The notes beneath the pieces are model-generated. The model did not search any database. It was not told the DNA's origin and was given only the letters and a program-made list of their open reading frames with translations. A DNA stretch of 64,000 nt from Poecilobothrus nobilitatus (Eukaryota; Arthropoda; Insecta; Diptera; Dolichopodidae): NCBI GenBank assembly GCA_947095535.1, contig OX352774.1:38828496-38892495 (forward strand), given 5' to 3'. A program made the translations under genes and the position numbers. Each line of letters begins with the position of its first letter. The first letter of the stretch is position 1. This document shows positions 11,146 to 23,700 of this stretch, piece by piece.

Positions 11146-13169
11146 TTTGATTGTAGATCTTTTTTTTTAATTCTAGATTAGACTAATTTTCATTTTGACA
11201 TTCTTGAAATTGGTACTAATATACTTTTATACTTTCAAAGATTGAAACATACGGAGAAATTGAATAGTAAACAAACTGGTAATTAACAAAAAAATTTTTG
11301 TTCAGTGATTACAAAAATAATTTTTGCTGTAGCAGAAGATCTTTCTTAAAAGATTAAATTTTGTTCGCCCAATTTTGTGCAGATGTTATAAGGAAAAAAT
11401 AATTACATATAATAAAAATTATATTTATTTTATTATTATCAACTTTTACCCTATACTACATAAAATTTTTTGCTCTTAAATATAATCTAAAACCTCTTCT
11501 ACCTTTACATTAAAAACTTATTCGACTGTGAATCTCAGTGATTTCTATGAATACCCCACGTTTTAGCAAGAGTAAATAAAATATTAGATTCTAATATGAC
11601 CTATTTAACTTTTCTACTTTTTTATAATTTAAGGTTGTTAAAAGTCCTGTGGTGTCATTTATAAAATAAAAATAAGAATTTATTTATAAAATTCCCAATG
11701 ATTTTCGTTATAATATATAAAAAGAAAAAGAAAAATTCCTACCAAGAAAATATGAAAAAGAAAATTGAAAAATTATTATCTTAAAATAACTGTAAAATAT
11801 AACAATAAACTTCAATAATTTTCTTTTAATTATTTTGTAATTTTGCAAATTTTTTTTCTTTTTTTTAAATCCAATACACGTGTACAATTAAACTAACCAT
11901 AACTTCACTATCTATTCAATACAATTAATTTTTTTTTTTGATTCATTTAAAAATTAATTATCCTTTAGATTATAATCGCGAAAATTTTTTTTTTTTTTTA
12001 ATTAAAATAACAAAACAAAATAGCGATTAAAAAATATTGATATGAAAAAAGAAACATAATTTCAAATTAAAAATAAATAAATTTTTTAAGTTCATTGAAA
12101 GGGCTTAATAAGAAATTAATCAAAACTGTGCAATCTTTGTTTTTCATTTTATTTTTTTCACTTTTTTTTTTCAATTTAACAAAAAAAAAAATGTTTAACC
12201 CTAAATTGTTAAATACTTTCAAAATATAAAACCTAAATATTCGTCGATCCATTACAGCATACCCTATAATTTTAACACATTCATAATCCAACCTATCGTG
12301 AATGTCAAATTATTGATAACTGTCAAAATTTATTAGTACCATTAATAAAATTACTGGAAAAGAATTATCTATTGTGAATTTTAATGTTTTGACAATTTAA
12401 TTACGGTTCATAAATTATGTATTTTTGGAGTTTTATTATAATCTATTTATTTTTATGTTATAATATTTAAAATTTTACTTTTTTGATTTAATTAAAATTG
12501 AAATGAACTAAAACAAAACTAATTATGACATCTGTTAAACTACTTTATTTTAAATAATGCACTAATTATTCCTTTTCAATATCGATCAACCAATAGTTCT
12601 TTCATATCTACCATTTTATTTCATTTTTGTAGCTGTTTCTCAAATTTTTTTTTTCACTTTAATTTTAACTTTAACTTAAACTTTTAATCAAAATTTGATG
12701 TCATTTCTGTCAAATTATTTTCGTTGGACGCATAATATTTAATTATAACGTGAATCAGAGTGATGACTCACGGATTGCTTTGACATTTATTTATAATATA
12801 ATATGTATGTAAATTATTGCTGAATCAATTAGAGCCGTTAAGCGATGCTAGAGTTAATCTATTTTCTTTTCCTCGTACTGACAGTCATTTGATCACAAAA
12901 AAAATATTAATAAAAATTTAAAAATAGGTAAACACAATAAATAATAAAATTATATAGATTATATCTAAAAATCGTCTTGATTTAATTATTATTAATTTTT
13001 ATATTTTTCTGAAAATTGAGTAAAATTTAAAATACCTTATTTGAATTTTTATTTGTAAATATAAATATATTATAATTTTAAACGGTAATAAAATAAAATA
13101 ATTTGAATAAAATTAAATGGTAAGGTAACGAAGATATCATTAGGTCATCAAATAAACGGGCCGACCTCG
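11146..13169. other. AT-rich DNA, nothing recognised
   Basis: Poly-T/poly-A tracts occur at 11850-11870, 11930-11940, 11985-12000 and 12150-12190. The region 12720-12900 is somewhat less AT-biased but has no frame or repeat that I recognise. Confidence 0.45.
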
Positions 13170-13435
13170 AAGGAAAATGAAGCTCAAAATGATATATACT
13201 CAAATCTAGAAAAACAATGGATCATCACCTTTATTTCCATTTTTCTTGCGCTAGAGCCTTTCCTATAACACTTCTTTTTCACTTTGTCTTCCTTCATTAT
13301 TTCAACAAACTCATCTTGCACTTTCAAGTAATTTGATATATAGTTTCCTATTATTATTGTGATATTTACTAAACTGGCCTAGTAACTCTATACGTTCTAT
13401 TGATATATTGATCTTTGGAGAAAAAGAAACGTGTC
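13170..13435 (-). pseudogene. RTE-like LINE remnant, extreme C-terminus of the polymerase
   Basis: On the minus strand, RIELLGQFSKYHNNNRKLY followed by IKLLES resembles the late RTE-clade motif '(R)xRWxGHxxRMxxxRxPKxxL'. After a one-base frame change, DEFVEIMKEDKVKKK and ARKMEIKVMIH fit the closing 'RWxDxVKEDMxxxG...DAxDRxxWRxxIxxADP' segment. Spacing between the two parts is as in intact elements. Stops lie on both sides and the frame is broken, so it is a dead fragment. A chance match cannot be excluded without a profile search. Confidence 0.5.
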
Positions 13436-14777
13436 AGACTTTAATATCGATCAGTTTTCTTAGTCAGCTAATGAGAATCTTAAACTTTTAATAAACTTGA
13501 AGTCGTTTTCTTGATATGATACAATGTTTTAAATATTTTGGCCAGGATTTAATGAATTTGTTATAGTATTTTTATATAATTAGATTTTGATATATTGTCG
13601 CAGGATACGAATTATAAATTTGAATTTTCTTCCTCATAGTTATATGTGGTTATATGTCGAAGTGTATCTCCATACAGATCTAAAACTCGAACTCTTAAAA
13701 GATTTAAATGCAATATTAAAAAACTGTGTTCAAATAAATATTCTTATATTTTCGTTTCTTGAGAGTTTCTTTGAAAGGCAATAAAGCTTTTCAGAGTTAA
13801 AAAAAAAATTTTAAGTCTTGGATGCGGTTTTTAGGGTTAATTGTCATATTTTAGTTTGTTTTAATTTGTTTTGTTTTTTTTTTTTTTTTTCTTTTAGTGG
13901 AGCCAATAAATTATTTTACAATTTTTTATTTTTTCAAAAATTCTTTATCACGAAATAAAAAATTAATTTCCAGTTAACCTCAAAAAAAGTCATTCCGTTA
14001 TTTTTTTTTTCTGTTTTAGTTTCTTTTTATACATTCCATTTTTCCATCTAATATTTTTTTTTTTGTTTTCTTTTGTCTTTTAACTTTTATATGTATAGTT
14101 TTTAATTATTTTTTTTTCTTGTTTTTTTTTTTTCAATTTCCCTCTATCGGTTTTTTTTTTTTTTAATTTCTCAGCAAAAAGTTTTTGATCAATTTTTTTT
14201 TTTTTTATTTAATATAAATCAAAATATGATAAGGAACACTTCGTTGAACATCATAACCTTCGAGAAAATATTACAAATACATATTATTATATATATACAT
14301 CCAAATATGTACATATAATATAATACATATTGGAAAATAAAATTGTTTTTCCTCTCTTTCTTTCTTATTTCTTTCTTATTTTATCTCAATAAGAAAAATT
14401 ATTTTTTTCAACATTTCGATATTTTACTTTTCAATAACTTTAATTATAAATTGATTTAAAAAAAAAAACTGAAGTTACTGAAGTTAACAATTTATGTATA
14501 GTGATAGCAAGTATTATATACATAATAAAGTATTTTATATATGTATTATGATAGGTATATACATAACTTCAACTAATAAATCATAAACAAAATTTAACTT
14601 CAAGTTCAAAGAATTAAAACAAAAAAGTTAAAATTTATTGATTTTATCACTATAAAATAGTTATTAGTTATCATGAAATATGTAGTAAAGAAGATTCATT
14701 TGATCAAAAAAAAAAAATAAATAAAGTTTATAAATTAAAAATTTCACCAAAGAGATTTTATTATATTATTACTCCAA
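13436..14777. other. AT-rich DNA, nothing recognised
   Basis: It is particularly T-rich between 13870 and 14210 (many runs of 8-18 T). (TA)-rich bits lie near 14280-14330 and 14510-14560. Confidence 0.45.
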
Positions 14778-15087
14778 TTTTTTTTTTCTTAAGGGAGATG
14801 GAATCTTCCAAATACACCAAAAATTCCCTCTTGTGAGATTCTTATTGACTTAACCCACCTCCCCCTTTAGCCAATATAATGGGATGAAACACTTACCTGC
14901 TAACGAAGTATATTGGCTAGGGAGATGCGGAAACATTGAATTGGAAGTGGGACTGTAAGGAAACAATGAATTCGCTTACTATTATTACTATTTTGCTAAC
15001 AGCAGTTAGAATAATCAAAAACATGCAGTAGTATATAACACCTTCCTGCATGGTATAACCAAAGATAGCTCCACTGTAGCAGCTATT
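14778..15087 (-). mobile_element. LINE-E 3' region, interrupted by assembly gap
   Basis: On the minus strand the A-tail is the T run at 14778-14788. Next to it are 'aagggagatggaatcttcc', 'acaccaaaaattccctct', 'ccacctccccctttagcc' and 'caatataatggg', paralleling the copy at 9277. The block 'gtatataacaccttcctgc' and 'agctccactgtagcagctatt' abuts the N run exactly where the other copy enters (ATT)n. 'tagccaatata' (14872-14882) and 'tatattggcta' (14909-14919) form an internal inverted repeat. Confidence 0.6.
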
Positions 15088-15287
15088 NNNNNNNNNNNNN
15101 NNNNNNNNNNNNNNNNNNNNNNNNNNNNNNNNNNNNNNNNNNNNNNNNNNNNNNNNNNNNNNNNNNNNNNNNNNNNNNNNNNNNNNNNNNNNNNNNNNNN
15201 NNNNNNNNNNNNNNNNNNNNNNNNNNNNNNNNNNNNNNNNNNNNNNNNNNNNNNNNNNNNNNNNNNNNNNNNNNNNNNNNNNNNNNN
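15088..15287. other. Assembly gap (200 N)
   Basis: Exactly 200 undetermined bases, so probably a fixed-size placeholder rather than a measured gap. The left edge is where an (ATT)n microsatellite is expected and the right edge is inside a HINE-B. The translated X-run here is an artefact. Confidence 0.98.
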
Positions 15288-16062
15288 ACAAAATTAAAGC
15301 TTCAACATTATACTCTTATTTCTGTTAACACCTTTTTTTAATAATATAGGGTTACTTTATAATTGACGAAAGTGTTACTTGATTTTTTCAAGTTTTCTAA
15401 CAAATTTCTTTAAAACGAATTTTTTCCATTTTGTTTTACTCGATAATTTGAAATTGTTGAGGATATTATAATGCATAGTACAAAAAAATGTAAATAAATA
15501 AACAACATAACGGTTGCTTGAAGAATTTTTATTTATATGATTTTGATAGATATACATAATTATATAATATCATGTTTATTTACATATCGTATATGTCACT
15601 AGTGAATGAATGATAATAGTAAGATGTATATTATATAGCGCCGTATTTACATACATATATGTATTTTATTGTACTTATAAGAAATTATTCTGTCAATGGA
15701 ATATTTAAATATAATATAATATAATATTTAAAATTATATTTACTATTTTGTACTAAGTAAATTTACTATACATTTACCGCTTAGTATTAAATGGTACTAA
15801 AGAATATTTGAAAAAGTTTTGGATTGATAATCGTTATGTGGAAGGTTAGAATCTGCTTTTGAAGAATGTACATATAAACATATAGTTTGAATATATATAC
15901 AACCCATAGCTCTAGAAATTATAAAATTCACCCAAATTATTTTAAAATACTAAAATATTAAAAAAATAATATTGTAAGCAGAGTGACAGGCTGTGAACAT
16001 ACTAACGGTTCGTACGGGTATCTAAGAGTTGACAAAGTCAACTGTATTCTTCCTCGTTTTTT
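15288..16062 (+). mobile_element. HINE-B, 3' half
   Basis: This segment is nearly identical over its full length to 40978-41748. It ends with the family-B terminus: GTACGGGTAT (16012-16021), then the hairpin AGTTGAC-aaa-GTCAACT (16027-16043) and 'cctcgttttt'. Its 5' half is missing or lies in the gap. Confidence 0.8.
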
Positions 16063-17777
16063 TATGCCATTATACCAATGTCTTATAAAATTTTAAAGCT
16101 TAAAGTACTTTATTTAAAACTCTATTACATGGCAGTTCCAAACGACTATTTAAAGATTTATTTAAATACGCCTTAACATTGAAATTTAATTCCTACAACA
16201 ATTCATTTGTTCAAAGTATACATATTTTAATTTTGCTAGATTCCTTTACTTCAAACCAGCACAATATTTCAATATTCCCGATCCTTATGTCATTATTTTT
16301 TCTTTTTTTTGTTTTATGAGTTCTTTCTATAATTTCATATTACGACCATGTCTTAGCTTTTAAATATTTTCATAATATTTTCCATTTTAATCATTGTTAA
16401 ACAACCTCCAGCCAAATTTTTTTTCTCCACTCGAGTCTTACCTCCAGTCGAAGAAAAATATAATTTTTGTTTTTTGTAATTTTTTTTTTTTTTGTTTTTT
16501 TTACATTTTCAAAATATCCTCTGAAATTAAATTTATTTTAATTGAAAATTATTTATTTTAAGTTTAATTTAAAAAAAAAAAAGAAAAATCATTATAGATG
16601 AAATATTTGATGATTGAAGCTGAAACTGCATTTTATGATGCAAAATATTTTCAATTTTTATTAAAAGAAAATTAAAAATTCAAAAAAAAAGATAAAAATA
16701 GAAAGAAGAAAAAAATAATAAAAATGATTGTAAAAAAATTTTGAAAAATAAATTATGTATATAAAAATGAAAATTACAAAAAAATTGTATCGTTATTATA
16801 ATAACAGTAGCATATTTTTACAATAGTAATGCAAATTTTGAAAACTAAAATTAAAAGAACTATTATTTTACAGAGAAAATTGCAGATTAAACAAAATCCT
16901 AGAACCGAAAACAATAATAAAATAAATTAACAGAATCAAAATAAATTAACAATTTTTAACTTTTTACAGAAAAATTAGTCCAAGATACAGAAAAATTGGT
17001 ATCAATTTTTACTGCTATGTTCTTACACTTCGAAACTGCTAGAAAACTGTTTTTTAGCACGAAAGATTTTATTTATCAAAAGACTAAACCCCAACAAACC
17101 AAGAATTGTAATGTAGTAAAAAGTTTATGTTCCTTTTTTTTTGCAAAACTGAAACGCGCTTTGATGAAAAAAAAGGCCATCAACATTTTCGTAACATTTT
17201 TAGTAAGGTTTTGTACAATACCCCTATGAACATATATACCTAAATTTATTGGTGTGAAAACATTTGTTGTGTGTCAAGTTATCGTTGAACGTATTACTTC
17301 CAAATTTTCTACAATAAAAAATGCTGTACGATTTTCATTACAACTTTTATGGGTTTCGATTTTCATCTATCCGAAAGAACTGAAAATAACAGAAATATCT
17401 TTAAATGACTATCATGTCTAGGTCTACTAAAACCAATGATAAAATCATAAAAACTCAATTACAAAATGCTGGTGTAGAATATGAGACAACCTAATAATAC
17501 TGAAAATCTAAGTGCTTAAGCAGACGTCCTGTCAAAATAAATATAAGAAAAACTGTAAATTAATGAAAAAAATAAAAAATTACAGTGATATAAAATGACT
17601 AACTGACGATATGTAAGGAACACAAAGTAGTAGTCAATCAAGGACCATGTTTAATTTAAAGGGTTTTTCATTTTTAATTTAATTTTTATTCGAAAGAGTT
17701 TAAATTTTAATTAAATTTCAGTTTATTAAAATCAACAATGTAATATTTAAAAGATATCGAAGACATTTTAGGTATTT
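16063..17777. other. AT-rich DNA, nothing recognised
   Basis: Open frame 16996-17229 (77 codons) has no recognisable domain. No clear repeats were seen. Confidence 0.45.
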
Positions 17778-18290
17778 TCAATAAATTCAGTAGAGTCGAC
17801 TGTGTCAACTCTGGGATACCCGTATGAACGTAATATATACTGTTCTATAAAACTTGATTATTTTTTAAAAACATTCAGATGTTTTAGTACCGACGTTAAC
17901 TACAGAGATATATTTATGTAAAATGTGGAGTTATATGACAGCTACCCGAATCTATTGCGCCTAGCTTCATTAAGTTCCAAGAAATGCAAGAATCCTGAAC
18001 CGGCTACTTTAGACCAATCAAATTTTACAAAAGTTTTTGGCATGAAACTCGACACTTTTTCACTAAATTTCAGATAGCTAGAGTTTTAATAGATCCTTTA
18101 TTTCCTCCTAGATCCTTTATTTTTTGAGTTATCATGCAAACGGACGAACGTACATGGCTTAATCGACTCAGAATTCGATTCTGAGCCAATCCATACCTTT
18201 GACACTATATCTAGCTCAACTCCTTTAAGGTGTCACAAACGTAATGGTAAATTCATTATACCCTTGAATATAGTTCATACGGGTATAAAA
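17778..18290 (-). mobile_element. HINE-B, short complete copy
   Basis: Read on the minus strand from 18288: TATACCC...GGGTATA at the 5' end, 'tttgtgacaccttaaaggag', a decayed 'cgttcgtccgtttg' tract followed by 'ataactcaaaaaat', then GTTCATACGGGTAT and the hairpin AGTTGAC-aca-GTCGACT (one mismatch). The outer motif ATACCCGTATGAAC is an exact 14-bp inverted repeat between the two ends. Only about 0.5 kb long, versus 1.6 kb for the copy at 40163. Confidence 0.78.
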
Positions 18291-18301
18291 ATTGTGTTTT
18301 T

Positions 18302-18494
18302 TATACTCGTACAAAAATACTTCAAGGGTATTATAATAAATTTGCCTTTATGTTTGTGACACCTTAAAGGAGACAAGATCGTTATGGAAAAGTTTATATT
18401 GTATTTTGCTCAGAATTTGATTCTGAATCGATTTAAAATCTTCGTGTAAGTATTCTAGAACTGACACAGTTAACTTTACACTCTTCCGCGTTTT
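18302..18494 (+). mobile_element. HINE-B, internally deleted minimal copy
   Basis: It has a 5' end TATACTCGTAC with a later 'aagggtatta', then 'gtttgtgacaccttaaagga'. It jumps straight to a 3' hairpin AACTGAC-aca-GTTAACT-like structure and 'cactcttccgcgtttt'. Both termini are present within 193 bases, with the whole core deleted. It stands head to head with the copy at 17778-18290. Confidence 0.65.
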
Positions 18495-20799
18495 ATTAAT
18501 TAATTTTTTTTTAATTAATTCTTGAATATTTTCATTTATTTTAAAAAGTTTAAAATATAAAATAATTAATTAATCCTTTGCCAATTTTTAATTTTATGAT
18601 TTATGGACATTCGTGGAAATGTATAAAGAAAAATCAATTTTAACCAGACAAAACCTTTGGATTTTATTCCTTTAATCCTTGATAGAACAACCAAGAATCA
18701 TTTGAGTCTTGATCTGAGCTTCTAGCATCAAAGGCAGGATAATAAATAAATAGCGAATGGTAGACGGTTGTTTATCGCTGTGTGCATATGTAATAAAAAA
18801 ATGGCATTGAAAGTAAAAAAGGATAAAAAAAAATTAATATCCATCGATTAAAAACGTCAGGGTGACTTATAAGTTATAAGGTGTTATTAATCAAATAAAG
18901 TTAGTAAACAACTACAATTTTATAATTCAAAACTAAAAAATACAATAATTAAGATACAAATTTTCACCTTATATTATATAAACGCGTTTTATATAAAAAT
19001 CAATAATAAAACTCCAAAGTAATGTTATTAGTGACGTAAATAATATAATATGTATTCTAAAATTTCTTGGAATTTCTTGGAATTTTCAACTAGTAGGTTT
19101 ATTCTCTAAAGATATAATATCAATTATGTTATTTTGTTTTTTAATTTTCTTATGAAAATTCCCTAAAGACTTTTTTCATTTTCAAATGAAAAGCTTCAGA
19201 TTTTTTTGGTTTTATTATTAGAATATCGAAGATTTTAAATAAAATTTCCTTGAAAAATTTTAGTGGGTATATAATAATTTCAATTTAAGATTTCTATGAA
19301 CCTTTGGTTAATAAAAAATTCAAATTAGTATATGAAGATGAAAATATAAAATACTTTAGAAGGAATTTAAATTTTTCAAAAGTAAATATGGAAAATGAAA
19401 GCAAAATAGAAAAAACATTTAAAGAAAAACAGTTGAACTTATTTTTAAATACATAAGTCCAAAATTCTTTGAAGAAAATAACACAGGAGTTTTTATTTTT
19501 GTAACATTAAAACATTAAAGAACAACTTAAATAAAATAAAGAAACAATTCGTTGATAGATAACGGCCAAATTGTTGATTTAGACAAACTAGACCATCCAT
19601 TGATATAGTAAAATTTATTATATTAAATATTTCAATTAAAGTATTTGAGAGTGTAAAATATTTTAAGAAGAACTGCATACATTGATCTAATGTAAAATTT
19701 AAGAAAATACACAATAAAAATGACGAATAATATAATTTATAAAGAGACATAATACACAAGGTTTCCGGAACAATGTATAACAATACTTCATAGCGTACTT
19801 TAGGGATGATGTTAGGTTGTGAGATATTGGATATTTACCATTTTCAGGTAAGATTTTCATAAATAACCTATATTATTTAAACTCTATACACGATAGAAAG
19901 GTACTATAAACTAAATTTTATTTAAAGGAAAAAAGTAATGAGACATCGTAACATAAAAACATCGCACCTAATAGAAAAACAAAACAGAGCATGAGTTTTT
20001 CTTTGTTGTTTTAGACTTTTACTAATTAAAAATACTACAACCTTACTAAATTGAAAAATAGATTAGAAAATTTAATACAAACTGATATATGTTCCAAAGT
20101 TTGTAACACATATGTTACCCATTCTAATAAATCCTTAATTTTTCATAAATGCCATTTTCTCAAGAATGTTTTCCACATCCTTATCCCGTAACTCAAACTA
20201 TACATTTGTATTGAAGGTCCCAACTTAAAATTTAGTTTATAAGTGGGTGGTTTTAATTAGTTAAAAGTTTCACACTATCCAAAAAAATTACGTGTAAAAG
20301 TATTTCTGATAACATTTGAAATTTTCAACCGACCGTCGTAAAAACAAATTAGAAAAGAAACAAAAACTAATATATAGAATACGTTAATTTAAAATAAATA
20401 ATGATGAAGAATGAAATTAAAAAGAATTATAATGAAAGGTACATAAGACTAAAAATGGTTAAGGAAAAAATTCAATATGATACTAGAAATTACCTTAAAT
20501 AAAAAGATGTTTATATGCCACTTATAAATTTAACTCTAATTGAATCCGCAACAAAATCCAAAAAACTTCCTTAATATATACGAATATAAGACAATAAAAT
20601 ATAAAGAAAAATATATTTAGTTTATAAAATAAAAAATACTAAAAAATGAGAATATTTAAAAAAAAAAGTCTTTAAATTCTTATACATTATAAATATAAAT
20701 TTCCCCAAAAAGTTATTCTTAAATTTTTAACAAATGAAATTTATATTAAACTTTTAAAGTTAATTTAAACAAAAGAAAAACTGGAAAAATTTTCACTTT
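18495..20799. other. AT-rich DNA, nothing recognised
   Basis: The 96-codon minus-strand frame at 19493-19783 is hydrophobic and T-derived, and I cannot match it to anything. The stretches 18640-18790 and 20090-20340 are less AT-biased but unassigned. Confidence 0.4.
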
Positions 20800-23700
20800 A
20801 TATTTTGTCGGTATACTTTTGTTTTTTATTTTTTTTTCATCTTTAATTAACTTAAAAGCAAATTTAATAAAAATTTTACCCTATAGGTATTTTTTTATCT
20901 ACCTATATACCTATATACTTATATTAAAATACAAAAAAATAAAAAAAAAGATTTCTAAACAATATTTTGAATTTAAAAAAAGCTTCAAAATAACAAAACT
21001 GAAATTTTTTTTTCTAAATCCGTTTTTATACTACGAGTATAAATAAAATCTGAACTAAAAAATTGAAAAATCCAAAGGTATTTTTATTTTATTTTTTTTT
21101 TTTTTTGTTAGTTTTCAACTCCTTAAAAACAAAACCCCTAAACTAGGTCAAAATCATATGTGTACAAGTAAAAATAAAAATAGAAAAAAAAAAAAACAAA
21201 AAGAAAAAAAAAACAAATCTGATTTTTTTTTTTTTTGTTGTCCTTTTTTTTTTTTTATCTCTCTATCTCTTTTTTTCCCTTTTATCTTTAAAACTATTTA
21301 TTTTTATCATAATTTCTATTTTATGTAACGTACATTACACTGTACTTATACTGTAAATATATATTTATACGAATTTATTTTAAGGATCAAATATAGGATC
21401 TTTAAACATTGTTTTTCTTTTTTATTTTTTATTTTTTTTGCGTTTTTTAAATCATCTTACGGTATACAACGTATCTTTATTTTTATATCTATAATAACAT
21501 GCTTTAAGTTACTTTTAGTACATATATAACTATTTTTACCTTTTTAGCCTTATATTTAGGGTTTTTTTTTTTTTTTTTTGATATAAATTTAATACATAAA
21601 TAACTGAAATATATGACTAGATATAAATTACTATTATTTTATTATTATTATTATTAAAGCTTTACTTACTTTACGTACTTTACGTACTTTACGTACACTA
21701 AAGTTTCTCTAATTACCAAAAAAAAAAAAAAAAAACAAAGGCATAAATTTTTGTTACAGTAAAAGATAATTTTATTTTATATTTTGTTTTGTTTTTATAA
21801 AAATTTACTTTTAATTTTTTTCCCTAAACTTTTTATGTATGTATCTCTGTCTCTTTCTAATTTTTTTTTTTTGTTTTCTTTTTATATTTTTAAAATTATA
21901 ATCTACACCAGTTTTTCATTTTATAAACACTATACACTCCTTTAGTTACCAGGCTATAATGTAATGTAACATTAAAAAAAAAAAGGGACTCAAAGGTAGT
22001 ACATAATATACCCACCCAAAATTGATTATTTGAATAGATATTATTTCATTAGAACAACTAGTAGAGTATAGTCTCAAATATAGTAGAAAAGAAATTACGA
22101 AAAAAAAAAAATAAAAAATTCCTTAATATTTAAAGTAAATTTGAACAAAACTAAATAAAACCGACATTTACAAATGGGATTGTAATTGTTGAAGGTTGGT
22201 AATGATATTTGGGCGGATATTTTTCTTTTTCTAAAATATGTACATATTATCTTCTTCTCATGCTTTATTTCAATCTCTCTCCATTCTTATCACATATTAT
22301 TCTTTTGTTTTCCTGGATTTTATAGTTTTTTTTTGTTTTTTTTTTTTTTTTTTGTGGTTTTTCTTTTTCTATAATTATTTTTTAAAAAGTTTTCCTGCAA
22401 ACTAAAGATAAAATAATTTTGCTTAAAGGCATTTTTACACACATATTCTTCATATGGTGTTATCAAAGTCGCATATTTTTTATTTTTATTTTTTTTCACT
22501 TTCTCTCTCTTACCTAATCAGATTATATTTAAGTAAAAAGAAAGAAAAAAACAAAGAGATAAAAATAAAAAATTAAGAAAAAAAACTAAAATAAAAATTA
22601 AATTGAATTTTAGTTAAAGTCAAAAGAAAAAATAATCAAGAAAAAAAAAAAAACAAAAACTACAACTAGAACAGAAAATAAGAGACACTGATTAAAGTCT
22701 AAAAGTCTTTAAATTTAAACTATTTTCTTTTTTATTCCTCCATCACCTTCTGATAGTTTAAAAAAAGGTTTTATTTTCTTCTGTTTTCGTTTTTTTTTGA
22801 GATGAAAATTTTTACGCTCCTTCAAATATGGGCTTACAGACAGTAGGAATAATCACAAAAAAAATAAAATAAAAAACGACTATGATTAGTTTTTCGTTAA
22901 GTTTTCGTTAAGATAAATTTTATAAAACCAGAAAAAAGTACCTACTCGAGAATTATTTTTATTTTTAATTTTTGTATTTTGTTTAAAAGTTTTACTTTAA
23001 ATTCAATACAACAGCCTTGCAATATTAACAGAATTATATTAGGGGGAAAAAATAATTAGTGTTTTATGGTAATATGAAATACAGGTTTTCAAGAATATAA
23101 AATAATTATGATATATTATGAAATTAACATACCGAAATAGAAGTAACTCCTCAAAACAATCGAAAGAAGAAAACTCCATAACATCTAATTTTTGTTTTTG
23201 ATATATTTATGTACTCTTTTTTAAGATTTTAAGATATTCTCAATATTAAATGAGTTTTAAAATTTAGGTAGTACTAGATGATCAGGCAGTGTAACTTTCA
23301 TTGTATCTTTACAAAAATATGCACAAAAATTGATATGAACAAAAGTAGTATATTTTTTTTTTTAGGTATTTTCGATATTTGTTTCATCTACGTTAGTTTC
23401 CATATCAAATGTAAAATGGTTTTATTCAGTAATCTCATGACACTTCGTTGCCTTAGCAAATGATCTGATTACACTGTATAATTCTACAATAGGAATAATA
23501 CCTTGTTATGTATTGTATTGTTATAGAACAATCATAATTTAATTGTTATTACTGTCTACATATTTATCATAAAAATTGCAAAGTCGGTCAATGAGGAAAA
23601 ATCGTAAAGGTTTTCTTATCAAAAAGTTGATTTGTTCTTCATTCATTTCTTCATTTATTTGATATTTTTTTTACTAGAACACGCCACCCAAATTCTAGGA

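Noticed and set aside
14917..15291. 124-codon minus-strand frame
   Set aside because: More than half is untranslatable N; the rest is LINE-E 3' sequence.
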